In this document: piece by piece, positions 8,065-15,995 of the stretch
Numbering within the stretch: the stretch's first letter is position 1
Layout of the letters: each line of letters opens with the position of its first letter
Assembly (NCBI RefSeq): GCF_958431955.1
Contig: NZ_CAUASN010000001.1
Location: 186,001 to 250,000 of the forward strand
Direction: 5' to 3'
Length of the DNA: 64,000 bases
Origin: an uncultured Adlercreutzia sp.
GTDB taxonomy: Bacteria; Actinomycetota; Coriobacteriia; Coriobacteriales; Eggerthellaceae
Translations under genes and position numbers: made by a program
The notes under the pieces: model-generated
What the model was told of the DNA's origin: nothing
Databases searched by the model: none
Seen by the model: the letters and a program-made list of their open reading frames with translations, nothing else

Positions 8065-8430
8065 CTACCCTTTAAGCGCTGCTTCCCAGGTGGCTTCCTT
8101 GAAGCCGGGGATGACGGTGGCGTCGGTCACGAGGAGGGGGCGCTTCACGAGCATGCCGTTGGTGGCGAGCAGGGCGTACTGCTCCTCCTCGGACAGGTCG
8201 GGCAGCTTCTTCGACAACTCCATCTCGCGGTAGAGCATGCCGCTCGTGTTGAAGAAGCGCTTGAGCGGCAACCCACTGCGCTCGTGCCAGCGCCGCAGCT
8301 CGTCGGCGGTGGGGTTGTCGGTCACGATGTCGCGATCGGCGTAAGTCACGCCCTGCGCATCCAGCCATTTCTTCGCCTTCTGGCAGGTGGAGCACTTCGG
8401 ATACTCCAGGAACAGAACGGTATCGGCCAT
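8065..8430 (-). CDS. ArsC/Spx-family thioredoxin-fold protein
   Basis: 121 residues from the ATG at 8428-8430. The N-terminal LEYPKCSTCQKAKKWLD has the CxxC motif of the Spx/YffB-like branch of the ArsC family. The C-terminal MLVKRPLLV matches the conserved cis-proline and phosphate-binding region (KRPLL). Such proteins act as arsenate reductases or as redox-active thiol enzymes. No arsenic resistance genes are near, so an arsenate role is not supported by context. The gene is divergent from the DUF4143 ATPase. Confidence 0.85.
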   Translation of the reverse strand: MADTVLFLEYPKCSTCQKAKKWLDAQGVTYADRDIVTDNPTADELRRWHERSGLPLKRFFNTSGMLYREMELSKKLPDLSEEEQYALLATNGMLVKRPLLVTDATVIPGFKEATWEAALKG

Positions 8431-8562
8431 GGGGTTCTCCTCATTCCGGCTTCTATTAGGAGCAAAATTATAGTCTTCTGGCGGCCTATCCTGCGAGAGA
8501 CGGTCGTCAATTTTCTCATGCCTGTGAATCTCTTTATAAGTGTAGATAATCGATGATAAAAG

Positions 8563-8607
8563 ACTTGCAAAAGTGCTAAAATTAGCAAAATGAAGACTTA
8601 CAAAAGT
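8563..8607. promoter_or_regulatory. Paired ACTT-N4-AAGT boxes before the DUF4143 ATPase
   Basis: Two near-identical boxes, ACTTGCAAAAGT (8563-8574) and ACTTACAAAAGT (8596-8607), are each small dyads (ACTT/AAGT) within 15-base direct repeats 33 bases apart. Between them lies a third dyad, TGCTAA-AA-TTAGCA (8574-8587). The area is clearly AT-richer than its surroundings. It lies between the divergent ArsC-like gene and the ATPase gene that starts at 8648, so it is a likely operator region. The binding protein is unknown. Confidence 0.5.
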
Positions 8608-8647
8608 GTAATTCCGCTGGTGCAGAAAAGTGGAAGGTGGTGATAGC

Positions 8648-10030
8648 ATGTTCAGGCGCAAGGCCTTTAAGGCTCTGGAACGGTGGCGGGAGCAGGAAGG
8701 CAAGACGGCGCTTCTCGTGACTGGAGCGCGCCAGATTGGCAAGAGCTACCTGGTGGAACATATGGGCCGCACGTCTTTCTCGCATATGGTGGAGATCAAC
8801 CTCTACGAGGACAAGATCGCCAAGCAGGCTCTGGCCGAGGCAGTGGATGCCGAGGATCTCATCACCCGCATTGGCCTTATCGCCTCTGTCCCCCTGGTGC
8901 CTGGTGAAACTCTTATCTTCATCGACGAGATACAGGAGCTTCCCGATCTTATGACCATGGTGAAGTTCCTCGTGCAAGACGGTCGTTACTCCTATGCGTT
9001 CTCTGGTTCAATGCTGGGAACCGAGCTGAGGCATGTGCGCTCGTACCCTGTCGGATTCGTCACCGAAGTTACCATGTTCCCGATGGACTTCGAAGAGTTC
9101 TGCTGGGCGGTAGGCGTGAGCGACAACGCCCTTGCAACGGTGAGGGAATGCTGCGTCGGACGCATCGCAGTGCCCGACTTTCTGCACGAGCGGTTTCTTG
9201 CGCATTTCCGGGGCTACATGGTGGTGGGAGGGATGCCAGCGGCGGTTCAAACATTCATCGATTCCCGAGGCGATCTGGCTGCTGTTCGCGCGTTGCAGGA
9301 GGCTTTGGGGGCGGCTTATGTGAGCGACATCACGAAATATGCTGGCCGGGAGGCCCCGAACGTGCGAGCTATTTTCGAGCAGCTGCCCTTGCAGCTGGAT
9401 GCGAAGTCGGTGCGCTTTCGGTTGAACTCCCTTGAACCCAAGGCACGGTACGAGAAATTCCGGCTCGATTTCAACTGGCTCGTTTCGGCCCATGTGGCTC
9501 TGAAGTGCAACGTTGTGGGCGACCCGCGGTCGCCTCTTCAGGCTACGGAGAAAGCTTCCAGCTTCAAACTGTACCAGTCCGACACGGGTATGCTAGTGAG
9601 TCGCTACCCGTTTTCCCTAGCTCGCGACATTTACCTCGATCGTCGCGAGCCGAATCTGGGCCCGTTGTTCGAAAACGCATTTGCTCAGGCGCTTACAAGC
9701 TGCGGTCGCCCGCTGTTCTACTATATGAACCGCAAGCGCGGGGAGGTGGACTTTCTCACCGAAGATGGTCGGGGTAGGGTGATTCCCATCGAGGTGAAAT
9801 CGGGAAGGAGCCCGCGCGCCCACGCGGCCCTCGATGCGTTGCTGGCGAACTCGTCCTACGGCATCCCGAGGGGCTATGTATTCTCCCGATTGAATGTGGA
9901 AGTGCAGGACAAGGTCGTGAATCTGCCGTGGTACGCCACGCTTTGCCTTGCCGAGGCGTTGGGACTAGAAGGCGAGGTGGCGCTTGGGGCCAATGAGGAG
10001 TCTTTCAAGATCGTGCTGCCATCCGTCTAG
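8648..10030 (+). CDS. AAA ATPase with C-terminal DUF4143 domain
   Basis: 460 residues from the ATG at 8648, chosen over a GTG at 8630 because GGAAGGTGGTGA precedes it. Walker A is GARQIGKS (26-33) and Walker B LIFIDE (89-94). The C-terminal DUF4143 domain carries GEVDFL and PIEVKSG, an arrangement like a PD-(D/E)xK nuclease core. Members are widespread, often multicopy, soluble ATPases of unknown role, usually single genes under tight control. This window has two intact copies (also 22474-23700) and one truncated copy (34653-35027), all different from one another. Confidence 0.88.
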   Translation: MFRRKAFKALERWREQEGKTALLVTGARQIGKSYLVEHMGRTSFSHMVEINLYEDKIAKQALAEAVDAEDLITRIGLIASVPLVPGETLIFIDEIQELPDLMTMVKFLVQDGRYSYAFSGSMLGTELRHVRSYPVGFVTEVTMFPMDFEEFCWAVGVSDNALATVRECCVGRIAVPDFLHERFLAHFRGYMVVGGMPAAVQTFIDSRGDLAAVRALQEALGAAYVSDITKYAGREAPNVRAIFEQLPLQLDAKSVRFRLNSLEPKARYEKFRLDFNWLVSAHVALKCNVVGDPRSPLQATEKASSFKLYQSDTGMLVSRYPFSLARDIYLDRREPNLGPLFENAFAQALTSCGRPLFYYMNRKRGEVDFLTEDGRGRVIPIEVKSGRSPRAHAALDALLANSSYGIPRGYVFSRLNVEVQDKVVNLPWYATLCLAEALGLEGEVALGANEESFKIVLPSV

Positions 10031-10127
10031 CGTTTACCGAGGGCTTTTGAGGCGATTTGCAGGTGCAGTCAACAGAGAGCCACGGCCGTCAGGTTTTGCT
10101 TGAGGCGGCCGCAGAATGGAGGTTTCG

Positions 10128-10817
10128 GTGTGCCACCGGTTTGAGATGGTGAGTGGGGAAGAGGCCGATGCGGTGGTGGATTGGCTGTACGCGGTGCGCC
10201 GGGCGGTGGCGCTCGGGGTGGGTGCGGCGTCGGTGGCACCGCTGTCGTTCGGGCGTCCGGCCGAGGTTCCGCTTGGGGCCATCGACTGCTATCCCGGCGC
10301 GGAGAGCCCGGTCGTCATCGCGGAGGGCGATGAACTTGCGCGCGCCGATCTGGCCTGGGGCGTGGAAGTACCCTGGAAGCGAGGGCTTGTGTTCAACGCG
10401 CGCATCGAGTCGGCGCTGGGCGGCTCGGGCATGTGGCACGAGGCCATGGAGCAGGCCCGCTGCATCGTGCCGGTGCACGCCTTCTATGAGACGCGGAACG
10501 TGGACGCGCCTTCGGGTCGACGCCCCCAGTACCGGTTCTCTGCCCGCGGAAGCGAGGCATTGCTGCTGGCTGGCCTGCGCCTGGGCGACCGCTTCGTGCT
10601 GGTAACCTGCGAGCCCGATGCCGTGGTGGGCGCGGTGCACACGCGCATGCCGCTCTCGCTCACGGCCCCGGAGGCGCTCGCGTGGCTGAACGCCGCCGCC
10701 GACGCCCGCGCTCTGCTCGCCCGCCACGTGCCTATCCCCCTTGCCTCCGAGGAGGAGCCCATGCCCGCGAAGGCGCCGGAGCGTCCCGCCGACCCCGACC
10801 AGCTGTCGCTGTTCTAG
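10128..10817 (+). CDS. SRAP protein (YedK/HMCES family), abasic-site DNA-protein crosslinker
   Basis: 229 residues. SRAP proteins crosslink through an N-terminal cysteine exposed after removal of Met1. Here a GTG at 10128 is followed directly by a Cys codon (MCHRF, compare the usual MCGRF), and GGAGG sits 5 bases upstream, so this is the functional start. An ATG at 10116 would bury the cysteine at position 6. Other expected motifs are present: NARIES (usually NARSET), HAFYE (usually GFYEW, containing the catalytic Glu) and VHTRMP with the active-site His. Role: shielding abasic sites in single-stranded DNA. The 3' end overlaps the convergent TetR gene by 4 bases. Confidence 0.87.
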   Translation: MCHRFEMVSGEEADAVVDWLYAVRRAVALGVGAASVAPLSFGRPAEVPLGAIDCYPGAESPVVIAEGDELARADLAWGVEVPWKRGLVFNARIESALGGSGMWHEAMEQARCIVPVHAFYETRNVDAPSGRRPQYRFSARGSEALLLAGLRLGDRFVLVTCEPDAVVGAVHTRMPLSLTAPEALAWLNAAADARALLARHVPIPLASEEEPMPAKAPERPADPDQLSLF

Positions 10818-11410
10818 GAGGCGTCGGGCCGGGGGCTCATGAGGTGCTCCACGCTGTGGAGCGTCATGGATCCCAGCAGCTGGGCGGCCTCCTCCACAGG
10901 GATCACCTTCCCCGCCCGCACCCACTGGCGGTAGCATTCCAGGGCCATGTTGCGGATGAGTGCACACACCAGCTCTTCGCTGTCGGAGTCAATTTCCTCG
11001 CGCCAGAACAACTCGTCGGCGAAGGCGCGGTAGCGATTCATCTGGGTGGCGTAGATGCGCTCGCCGAAGTCGTAGAAACTCGGCGAGCAAACGAGCCGCT
11101 CGATCATGGGCGGCTGGGCGGCGAGGTAGCGGAAGAACCGCCGGGCGTGGCCGTCCATATCCCACGGATCGTCGGGGGTCTTCTCGTAATAGGCGAAGAA
11201 CTCGTCCATGATGCCGTTCATGATCTCATCGTAGAAGGCCTCGATGGTCTCGTAGTGCAGGTAGAAGGTCTTGCGGTTGATGCCGGCGCGGTCGGTGAGG
11301 GCCTTCACGGTGATCTTGTCGAGGGTCGTCTCGGCAATCAGCTCCTCGAAGGCCCCGCGCAGCGCCGCGCGCGTGCGCACGACGCGCAGATCGCTTTTCC
11401 TGTCGACCAT
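10814..11410 (-). CDS. TetR/AcrR-family regulator
   Basis: 198 residues. The N-terminal DNA-binding domain is clear: TRAALRGAFEELI, then DKITVKALTDRAGINRKTFYLHY, the standard TetR helix-turn-helix. The C-terminal ligand domain is typical in length and not assignable to a ligand. It is transcribed divergently from the Tat molybdoenzyme operon, with 235 bases between the two starts, and is the obvious candidate regulator of that operon. Its end overlaps the SRAP gene by 4 bases. Confidence 0.88.
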   Translation of the reverse strand: MVDRKSDLRVVRTRAALRGAFEELIAETTLDKITVKALTDRAGINRKTFYLHYETIEAFYDEIMNGIMDEFFAYYEKTPDDPWDMDGHARRFFRYLAAQPPMIERLVCSPSFYDFGERIYATQMNRYRAFADELFWREEIDSDSEELVCALIRNMALECYRQWVRAGKVIPVEEAAQLLGSMTLHSVEHLMSPRPDAS

Positions 11411-11459
11411 CGTTCCCTCCTCGCGGCCCCTCTTCTTCTCGTATTCCGTATCTTAGCGG

Positions 11460-11510
11460 GTCGAATGCTGTTTCGACGACTGCGTTTATGCCCACATTCC
11501 CAAAAGTGGG
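11460..11510. promoter_or_regulatory. Candidate dyads between TetR gene and molybdoenzyme operon
   Basis: GTCGAA (11460-11465) and TTCGAC (11472-11477) form one small dyad. CCCAC (11491-11495) and GTGGG (11506-11510) form another. Either could be the operator for the adjacent TetR protein. Both are short, and short dyads are common by chance in GC-rich DNA, so support is weak. Confidence 0.3.
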
Positions 11511-11645
11511 GTATAAGCCCCGCACCCTCTCAAATGGGCAGTGATTTCGCTGTTGACGCTTCGTAGACTGCACCCAGGAACCGCCGCTGGCCCTGGGGAA
11601 AGAGCGAGCGGCCAAAGAAGGGTACGAGAAGAGCAGGAGGATACC

Positions 11646-14048
11646 ATGGAGCAGAAACCGAGGGGCGGCGCGCTCAGCCGTCGCAGCTTCCTGAAAACCG
11701 CTGCCGCCGTCGGTGCGGCCGGCTTTGCGGGCTCGAGTCTGGCGGGTATCGCCGAGGCCGCCGGCGAAGGATCTGCGGGGGCAACCGGCGAGACCCAAGC
11801 CTTTACCTATCACAACGAGCATTGCCTGTGCAACTGCATGCTCCAGTGCACCGTGCGCGACGGGCGACTCGCGATGATCCAGCCGCGGCCCAACGAGGAC
11901 CACCGTTTCCAGAACGTGTGCCTGAAGGGCCTTTCCGAGGTGCAGAACATCTACGGCGAGGCGCGCATCCAGCGCCCCATGAAGCGCGTGGGCGAGCGGG
12001 GAAGCGGCGAGTTCGAGGCCATCAGCTGGGAGGAGGCCTTCCAGATGATCGCCGAGAACTTCAAGGCCATCCAGGACAAGTACGGCAAGGACGCCCTGTG
12101 GATCCAGTTCTCCACCGAGGCATCGCAGCGCTTCCCACCGCTTCTGGCGAGCGTGCTGGGTGCCCAGGCCGGCGGCATGAACGGCTACGACATGGGCCAG
12201 GGCAACGGGCAGATCATGGCCTTCTCGCCGTGGATCGGCATGTTCGCGCAGAACACCATTTGGGAGTGGCCCGAGGCCGCCGTGGTCATTCTGGCCAACA
12301 CGAACCTGGTGGAGACGAGCCTCACCTGGTCGCGCGGCATGCTTGACGCCCAGGAGGCGGGCACGAAGTTCATCTGCCTGGATCCGCGCTTCAGCCCCAC
12401 GGCGGGCAAGGCCGACCAGTGGGTGAACCTGCGGGCCGGCACCGACCCGGCGTTCTTCCTCGGCATGACGAAGTACATTTTGGACGAGGACCTGTTCGAC
12501 CGCGAGCACGTGCTCGCCCACACGTCGCTGCCGTTCCTCATCGATGCGGAGACGGGCGCGTGCCTTGTGGACGTGACGCCGGGCACCGACCCCGAGACCG
12601 GCGAGCCGGTGGAGTTGAAGACCTTCTACGTGTGGGACGAGAACGCGAACGCGGCGGTGCCCCAGGAGACCGAGGGGGTTACGGCTGCCCTGGAGGGCGA
12701 GTTCACCGTTAACGGCAAGCGCTACCTCACCCAGTTCACGCGCCTGCGGAAGGACATGGAGCCCTACACCTTGGAATGGACGGCCGCCACCTGCGACATT
12801 CCCGCCGATGTGGTGGCCGACGTGGCGACCCAGTACGCGGCCGGCCCCTCCATCATCGACAACGGCGTGGGCGGCATCGACAAGTTCGGCAACAACGACA
12901 TCGCCGGCCACTGCTATGCGCTCATCGCCTCGCTCACGGGCAACTACGGCAAGCGCGGAACCGGTTGCGGCATCTACGGCTACCATGTGACGCCCTACGA
13001 GGCGCACCTGGGTGCCTGGCCGCTCCCCGAGGGCATGGCGCCGGCGCCCAGCCCCCAGGGCTTCTACGATGTGGTCAAAGGCGACACCATTCACGGCGCG
13101 ATGTTCTTCGGCGACATTCCCACCCAGAAGGCCGCGAACTGGAACAAGACCCTGGAGTGGATCGACTCGCTCGACTTCGTGTGCCTGGCCGACATCTACC
13201 ACAGCTCGGTGACCGACTTCGTCGATCTGGTGCTGCCCTCGTGCAGCAAGTTCGAGTGCGCCGATGCCGTGGGCGGCATCAAGTGCGCGAACGCCCACAT
13301 CCTGGCCAACCTGAAGGCGCTCGACCCGCTGTTCGAGAGCAAGTCGGATTTCTACATCGAGAAGGGCATCGCCGAGGCCATGGGGTTGGGAGATCTGTTC
13401 CCGGCCGATGGCGAGGAATATGCGCGGGCTCTTTTGACCACCGACGACCCGCAAGTGGCCGGCTTTACCTTGGAGAAGCTCCAGGAGGCCGGGGGAGCTT
13501 TGCGCCTCATCGGGTCGGAGGACCTCATCGCGCCCGAAGTGGGCTTCACCTACGGAACGGCGTCGGGCAAGCAGGAGCCCTACTACGAGGCGATGCTGGA
13601 GTTCGGCCAGGCGTTCCCCGCGTGGGAGCAGCCGTGCGAGGCCTATCCGGAAAACCCGCTGCGCGAGAAGTACCCGCTGCAGTTCAACCAGGCCCGTTCC
13701 CGCTTCCGCGTGCACTCGGCCTATTCAGGTGCGAAGTGGATTCAGGAAGTGAGCGAGCCCCACATCGAGCTGAACCCGGTGGATGCCGCTGCCCGCGGCC
13801 TGGAGGACGGCGACGCGGTGGAGGTGTTCAACGACCGCGGCTCCTTCCGCACGGTGCTGCGGCTGAACGAGGCGGTGCGCCCCGAGAGCGCCTTCATGGT
13901 GGAGAGCACCTACCGCCAGTACCTGGACGGCACCATTATGCAGGCGGTGTCCAACGACACGCTGAACGAGCGCGGCTACGCGCTGCCCTTCGGCCCCATG
14001 ATTCCCTACAACGACACCCTCATCGAGATCAAGAAAGCTGGTGAGTAG
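11646..14048 (+). CDS. Tat-exported molybdopterin oxidoreductase, DMSO reductase family
   Basis: 800 residues from the ATG at 11646, preceded by GCAGGAGG. The Tat signal is LSRRSFLKT at 10-18. After the cleavage region comes a DmsA-like Fe-S motif, CLCNCMLQC followed by a fourth Cys in FQNVCLKG; read as C-x3-C-x3-C it binds the proximal 4Fe-4S cluster. The rest matches the molybdopterin-binding and C-terminal dinucleotide-binding domains (NPVDAAARGLEDGDAVEVFN near the end). With the ferredoxin and NrfD genes it makes a DmsABC/PsrABC-like membrane-anchored terminal reductase facing outside. The substrate is not predictable. Confidence 0.92.
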   Translation: MEQKPRGGALSRRSFLKTAAAVGAAGFAGSSLAGIAEAAGEGSAGATGETQAFTYHNEHCLCNCMLQCTVRDGRLAMIQPRPNEDHRFQNVCLKGLSEVQNIYGEARIQRPMKRVGERGSGEFEAISWEEAFQMIAENFKAIQDKYGKDALWIQFSTEASQRFPPLLASVLGAQAGGMNGYDMGQGNGQIMAFSPWIGMFAQNTIWEWPEAAVVILANTNLVETSLTWSRGMLDAQEAGTKFICLDPRFSPTAGKADQWVNLRAGTDPAFFLGMTKYILDEDLFDREHVLAHTSLPFLIDAETGACLVDVTPGTDPETGEPVELKTFYVWDENANAAVPQETEGVTAALEGEFTVNGKRYLTQFTRLRKDMEPYTLEWTAATCDIPADVVADVATQYAAGPSIIDNGVGGIDKFGNNDIAGHCYALIASLTGNYGKRGTGCGIYGYHVTPYEAHLGAWPLPEGMAPAPSPQGFYDVVKGDTIHGAMFFGDIPTQKAANWNKTLEWIDSLDFVCLADIYHSSVTDFVDLVLPSCSKFECADAVGGIKCANAHILANLKALDPLFESKSDFYIEKGIAEAMGLGDLFPADGEEYARALLTTDDPQVAGFTLEKLQEAGGALRLIGSEDLIAPEVGFTYGTASGKQEPYYEAMLEFGQAFPAWEQPCEAYPENPLREKYPLQFNQARSRFRVHSAYSGAKWIQEVSEPHIELNPVDAAARGLEDGDAVEVFNDRGSFRTVLRLNEAVRPESAFMVESTYRQYLDGTIMQAVSNDTLNERGYALPFGPMIPYNDTLIEIKKAGE

Positions 14049-14050
14049 CC

Positions 14051-14668
14051 ATGACGAAGCTTGCCATCGGCATCAACCTGCGTCGCTGCATTGGTTGCAA
14101 CACCTGTGCGGTGGCCTGCAAGATGCAGAACAACGTGCCCGACGGAATGCTGTGGAACCGGGTGCTGACCGAGGGCTGCGAGCAGTTCGACGGCGCCGAG
14201 GGCGTCTACCCGCACCTCACGCGCACCTATCTGCCCCTGGCGTGCCAGCACTGCGAGAACCCGGCCTGCGAGCGCGTGTGCCCCACCGGCGCCACCTACA
14301 AGGATGACTTGGGTCGCGTGGAGATCGACTACGACAAGTGCATCGGCTGCCGTATGTGCATGGCCGCCTGCCCCTACAACGCCCGCGTCTTCAACTGGAA
14401 TGAGCCGGCGCGCGCCACGGGGGCGGCCTATGGGGATGCGCGGGTGCCCGAGCGCAGCCGCGGCGTGATGGAGAAGTGCACCCTGTGCAAGGAGCGCACC
14501 GACGAGGGCGAGGTGCCCATGTGCGTGCACTGCTGCCCCGGTGACGCGCGCATTTTCGGCGATCTGGACGACCCTGATTCCGCCGTATCGCGCCTGCGCC
14601 GCGAGGGCAGCGCCGAGGTTCTGCTGGAAGATAAGGGCACGCGCCCGCAGGTTTTCTACGTTCGCTAG
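14051..14668 (+). CDS. DmsB/PsrB-like four-cluster ferredoxin subunit
   Basis: 205 residues, starting 2 bases after the molybdoenzyme stop. Four cysteine groups are visible: CIGCNTCAVACK, CQHCENPACERVCP, CIGCRMCMAACP, and CTLC with CVHCCP. This is the layout of electron-transfer subunits with four Fe-S clusters. There is no signal peptide, so it should be carried across the membrane with the Tat-exported catalytic subunit. It passes electrons from the NrfD-like quinol oxidising subunit to the molybdoenzyme. Confidence 0.93.
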   Translation: MTKLAIGINLRRCIGCNTCAVACKMQNNVPDGMLWNRVLTEGCEQFDGAEGVYPHLTRTYLPLACQHCENPACERVCPTGATYKDDLGRVEIDYDKCIGCRMCMAACPYNARVFNWNEPARATGAAYGDARVPERSRGVMEKCTLCKERTDEGEVPMCVHCCPGDARIFGDLDDPDSAVSRLRREGSAEVLLEDKGTRPQVFYVR

Positions 14669-14680
14669 GGGGACGGTGCT

Positions 14681-15841
14681 ATGACTTCGTTGATGAAAAA
14701 TCCGCTTGTCGTCGGGTCGGGCGTGCTGGCCCTCGTGGGTGCCGGCGTGTACGTCTACCAGCTGATGTTCGGACTCGGCATAACCGGCATGAACAACTCC
14801 ACGAGTTGGGGGCTCTACCTCACCTGCTTCATGTTCTTCGTCGGCCTTTCCGCCGGCGGCCTTATTGTTGCTTCGTCGGCCTCCATCTTCGGCATTAAGA
14901 AGTACAAGGCCGTGGCGCTGCCGGCCGTCATCCTGTCGCTCGTGTGCATCTGCTGCGCGGGAATCTGCGTGCTCGTGGATCTCGGCGGCATCCAGCGCAT
15001 CTGGCGCATGGTGACGGGGCTGAACTTCATGTCGCCCCTGGCCTGGGACATGATTGTCATCACGCTGTACCTGGTCATTAATTTGCTGTACCTGTACTTC
15101 ATGACGTCCGCGAAGGCCGATCCGGCGAAGGTGGCGGTGGTGTCGCGCTTCGCGCTGCCGGTGGCCATCCTCGTGCACTCCGTGACCGCGTGGATCTTCG
15201 GTTTGGAAATTGCCCGCGAGGCCTGGCACACCGCTATTCTGGCGCCCATCTTCGTGGCCTCGGCGCTCGACTCGGGCCTGGCCTTGCTGGTGCTGGCGCT
15301 GCTCGGCCTGCGAGCGCGCGGGGTGTTCCAGACGGCCAATGAGCTGATCACGAGCCTGGCGGGACTGTTGTGCACCTGCATCGCCGTGGACGCCTACTTC
15401 ATCGGCTGCGAGATCCTCACGACGGCCTACAACGGCACCGAGGGCGGTCTGGCGGTGCTGAACACGCTGCTTGCCGGCGGCACGGCCCCCTTCTTCTGGT
15501 TCGAGGTGATGTGCGGTCTGGTGATTCCCTTCTGCCTGCTCGTGTTCGCGAAGAACCGCCGCAGCATGAAGATCGTGGGTGTGGCATCTGCGCTCGTGGT
15601 GGCCGGCGTGTTCTGCAAGCGCTGCTGGCTCATGTTCACCGGGTTCGCCGTGCCCAACATCGTCGGTGGCCCGGGCATTACCCTGGGCACCACGGCTGCC
15701 CAGGCGGCAGGCGCGCCCGATATGTGGTCGGTAATGGGCGCATACGCGCCTACGGTACCGGAGGTCGTGCTGACCGTGGGCATCTTCGCCCTGGGCGTGT
15801 GCGCGTTCACAGTGCTCTGCCAGAAGCTGCTGGGGAAGTAG
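14681..15841 (+). CDS. NrfD/PsrC-like membrane subunit
   Basis: 386 residues with about ten hydrophobic helices and the NrfD signature in the first third (MFFVGLSAGGLIVASSASIFGIKKY). It follows the ferredoxin gene after 12 bases. Role: integral quinol dehydrogenase that anchors the complex and feeds electrons from the menaquinol pool. No dedicated TorD/DmsD-type maturation chaperone is encoded beside the operon, so maturation must rely on a gene elsewhere. Confidence 0.92.
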   Translation: MTSLMKNPLVVGSGVLALVGAGVYVYQLMFGLGITGMNNSTSWGLYLTCFMFFVGLSAGGLIVASSASIFGIKKYKAVALPAVILSLVCICCAGICVLVDLGGIQRIWRMVTGLNFMSPLAWDMIVITLYLVINLLYLYFMTSAKADPAKVAVVSRFALPVAILVHSVTAWIFGLEIAREAWHTAILAPIFVASALDSGLALLVLALLGLRARGVFQTANELITSLAGLLCTCIAVDAYFIGCEILTTAYNGTEGGLAVLNTLLAGGTAPFFWFEVMCGLVIPFCLLVFAKNRRSMKIVGVASALVVAGVFCKRCWLMFTGFAVPNIVGGPGITLGTTAAQAAGAPDMWSVMGAYAPTVPEVVLTVGIFALGVCAFTVLCQKLLGK

Positions 15842-15995
15842 CAAGCTCCTCCTCGGGGAGCGCTTGCTGGGGCAGCGTCGGCGACGGGCTGGCAACGGTC
15901 TGGTGAGGAATGGCCATTCACCTGGGGCGATGGCTTCGCAGGTCTTCTACAATCAGGGGAAACGTCTCGATTTCCCCGAAGGAGGACCGTCGCCC

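Noticed and set aside
11460..11510. A strong TetR operator claim before the molybdoenzyme operon
   Set aside because: The dyads are only 5-6 bp and compete with one another, so I list them at low confidence and draw no finding from them.
11226..13715. 829-codon open frame antisense to the molybdoenzyme
   Set aside because: High GC removes stops from antisense frames. The sense strand has a Tat signal, Fe-S cysteines and operon partners, and the antisense protein is rich in Arg, His and Ala without any domain.
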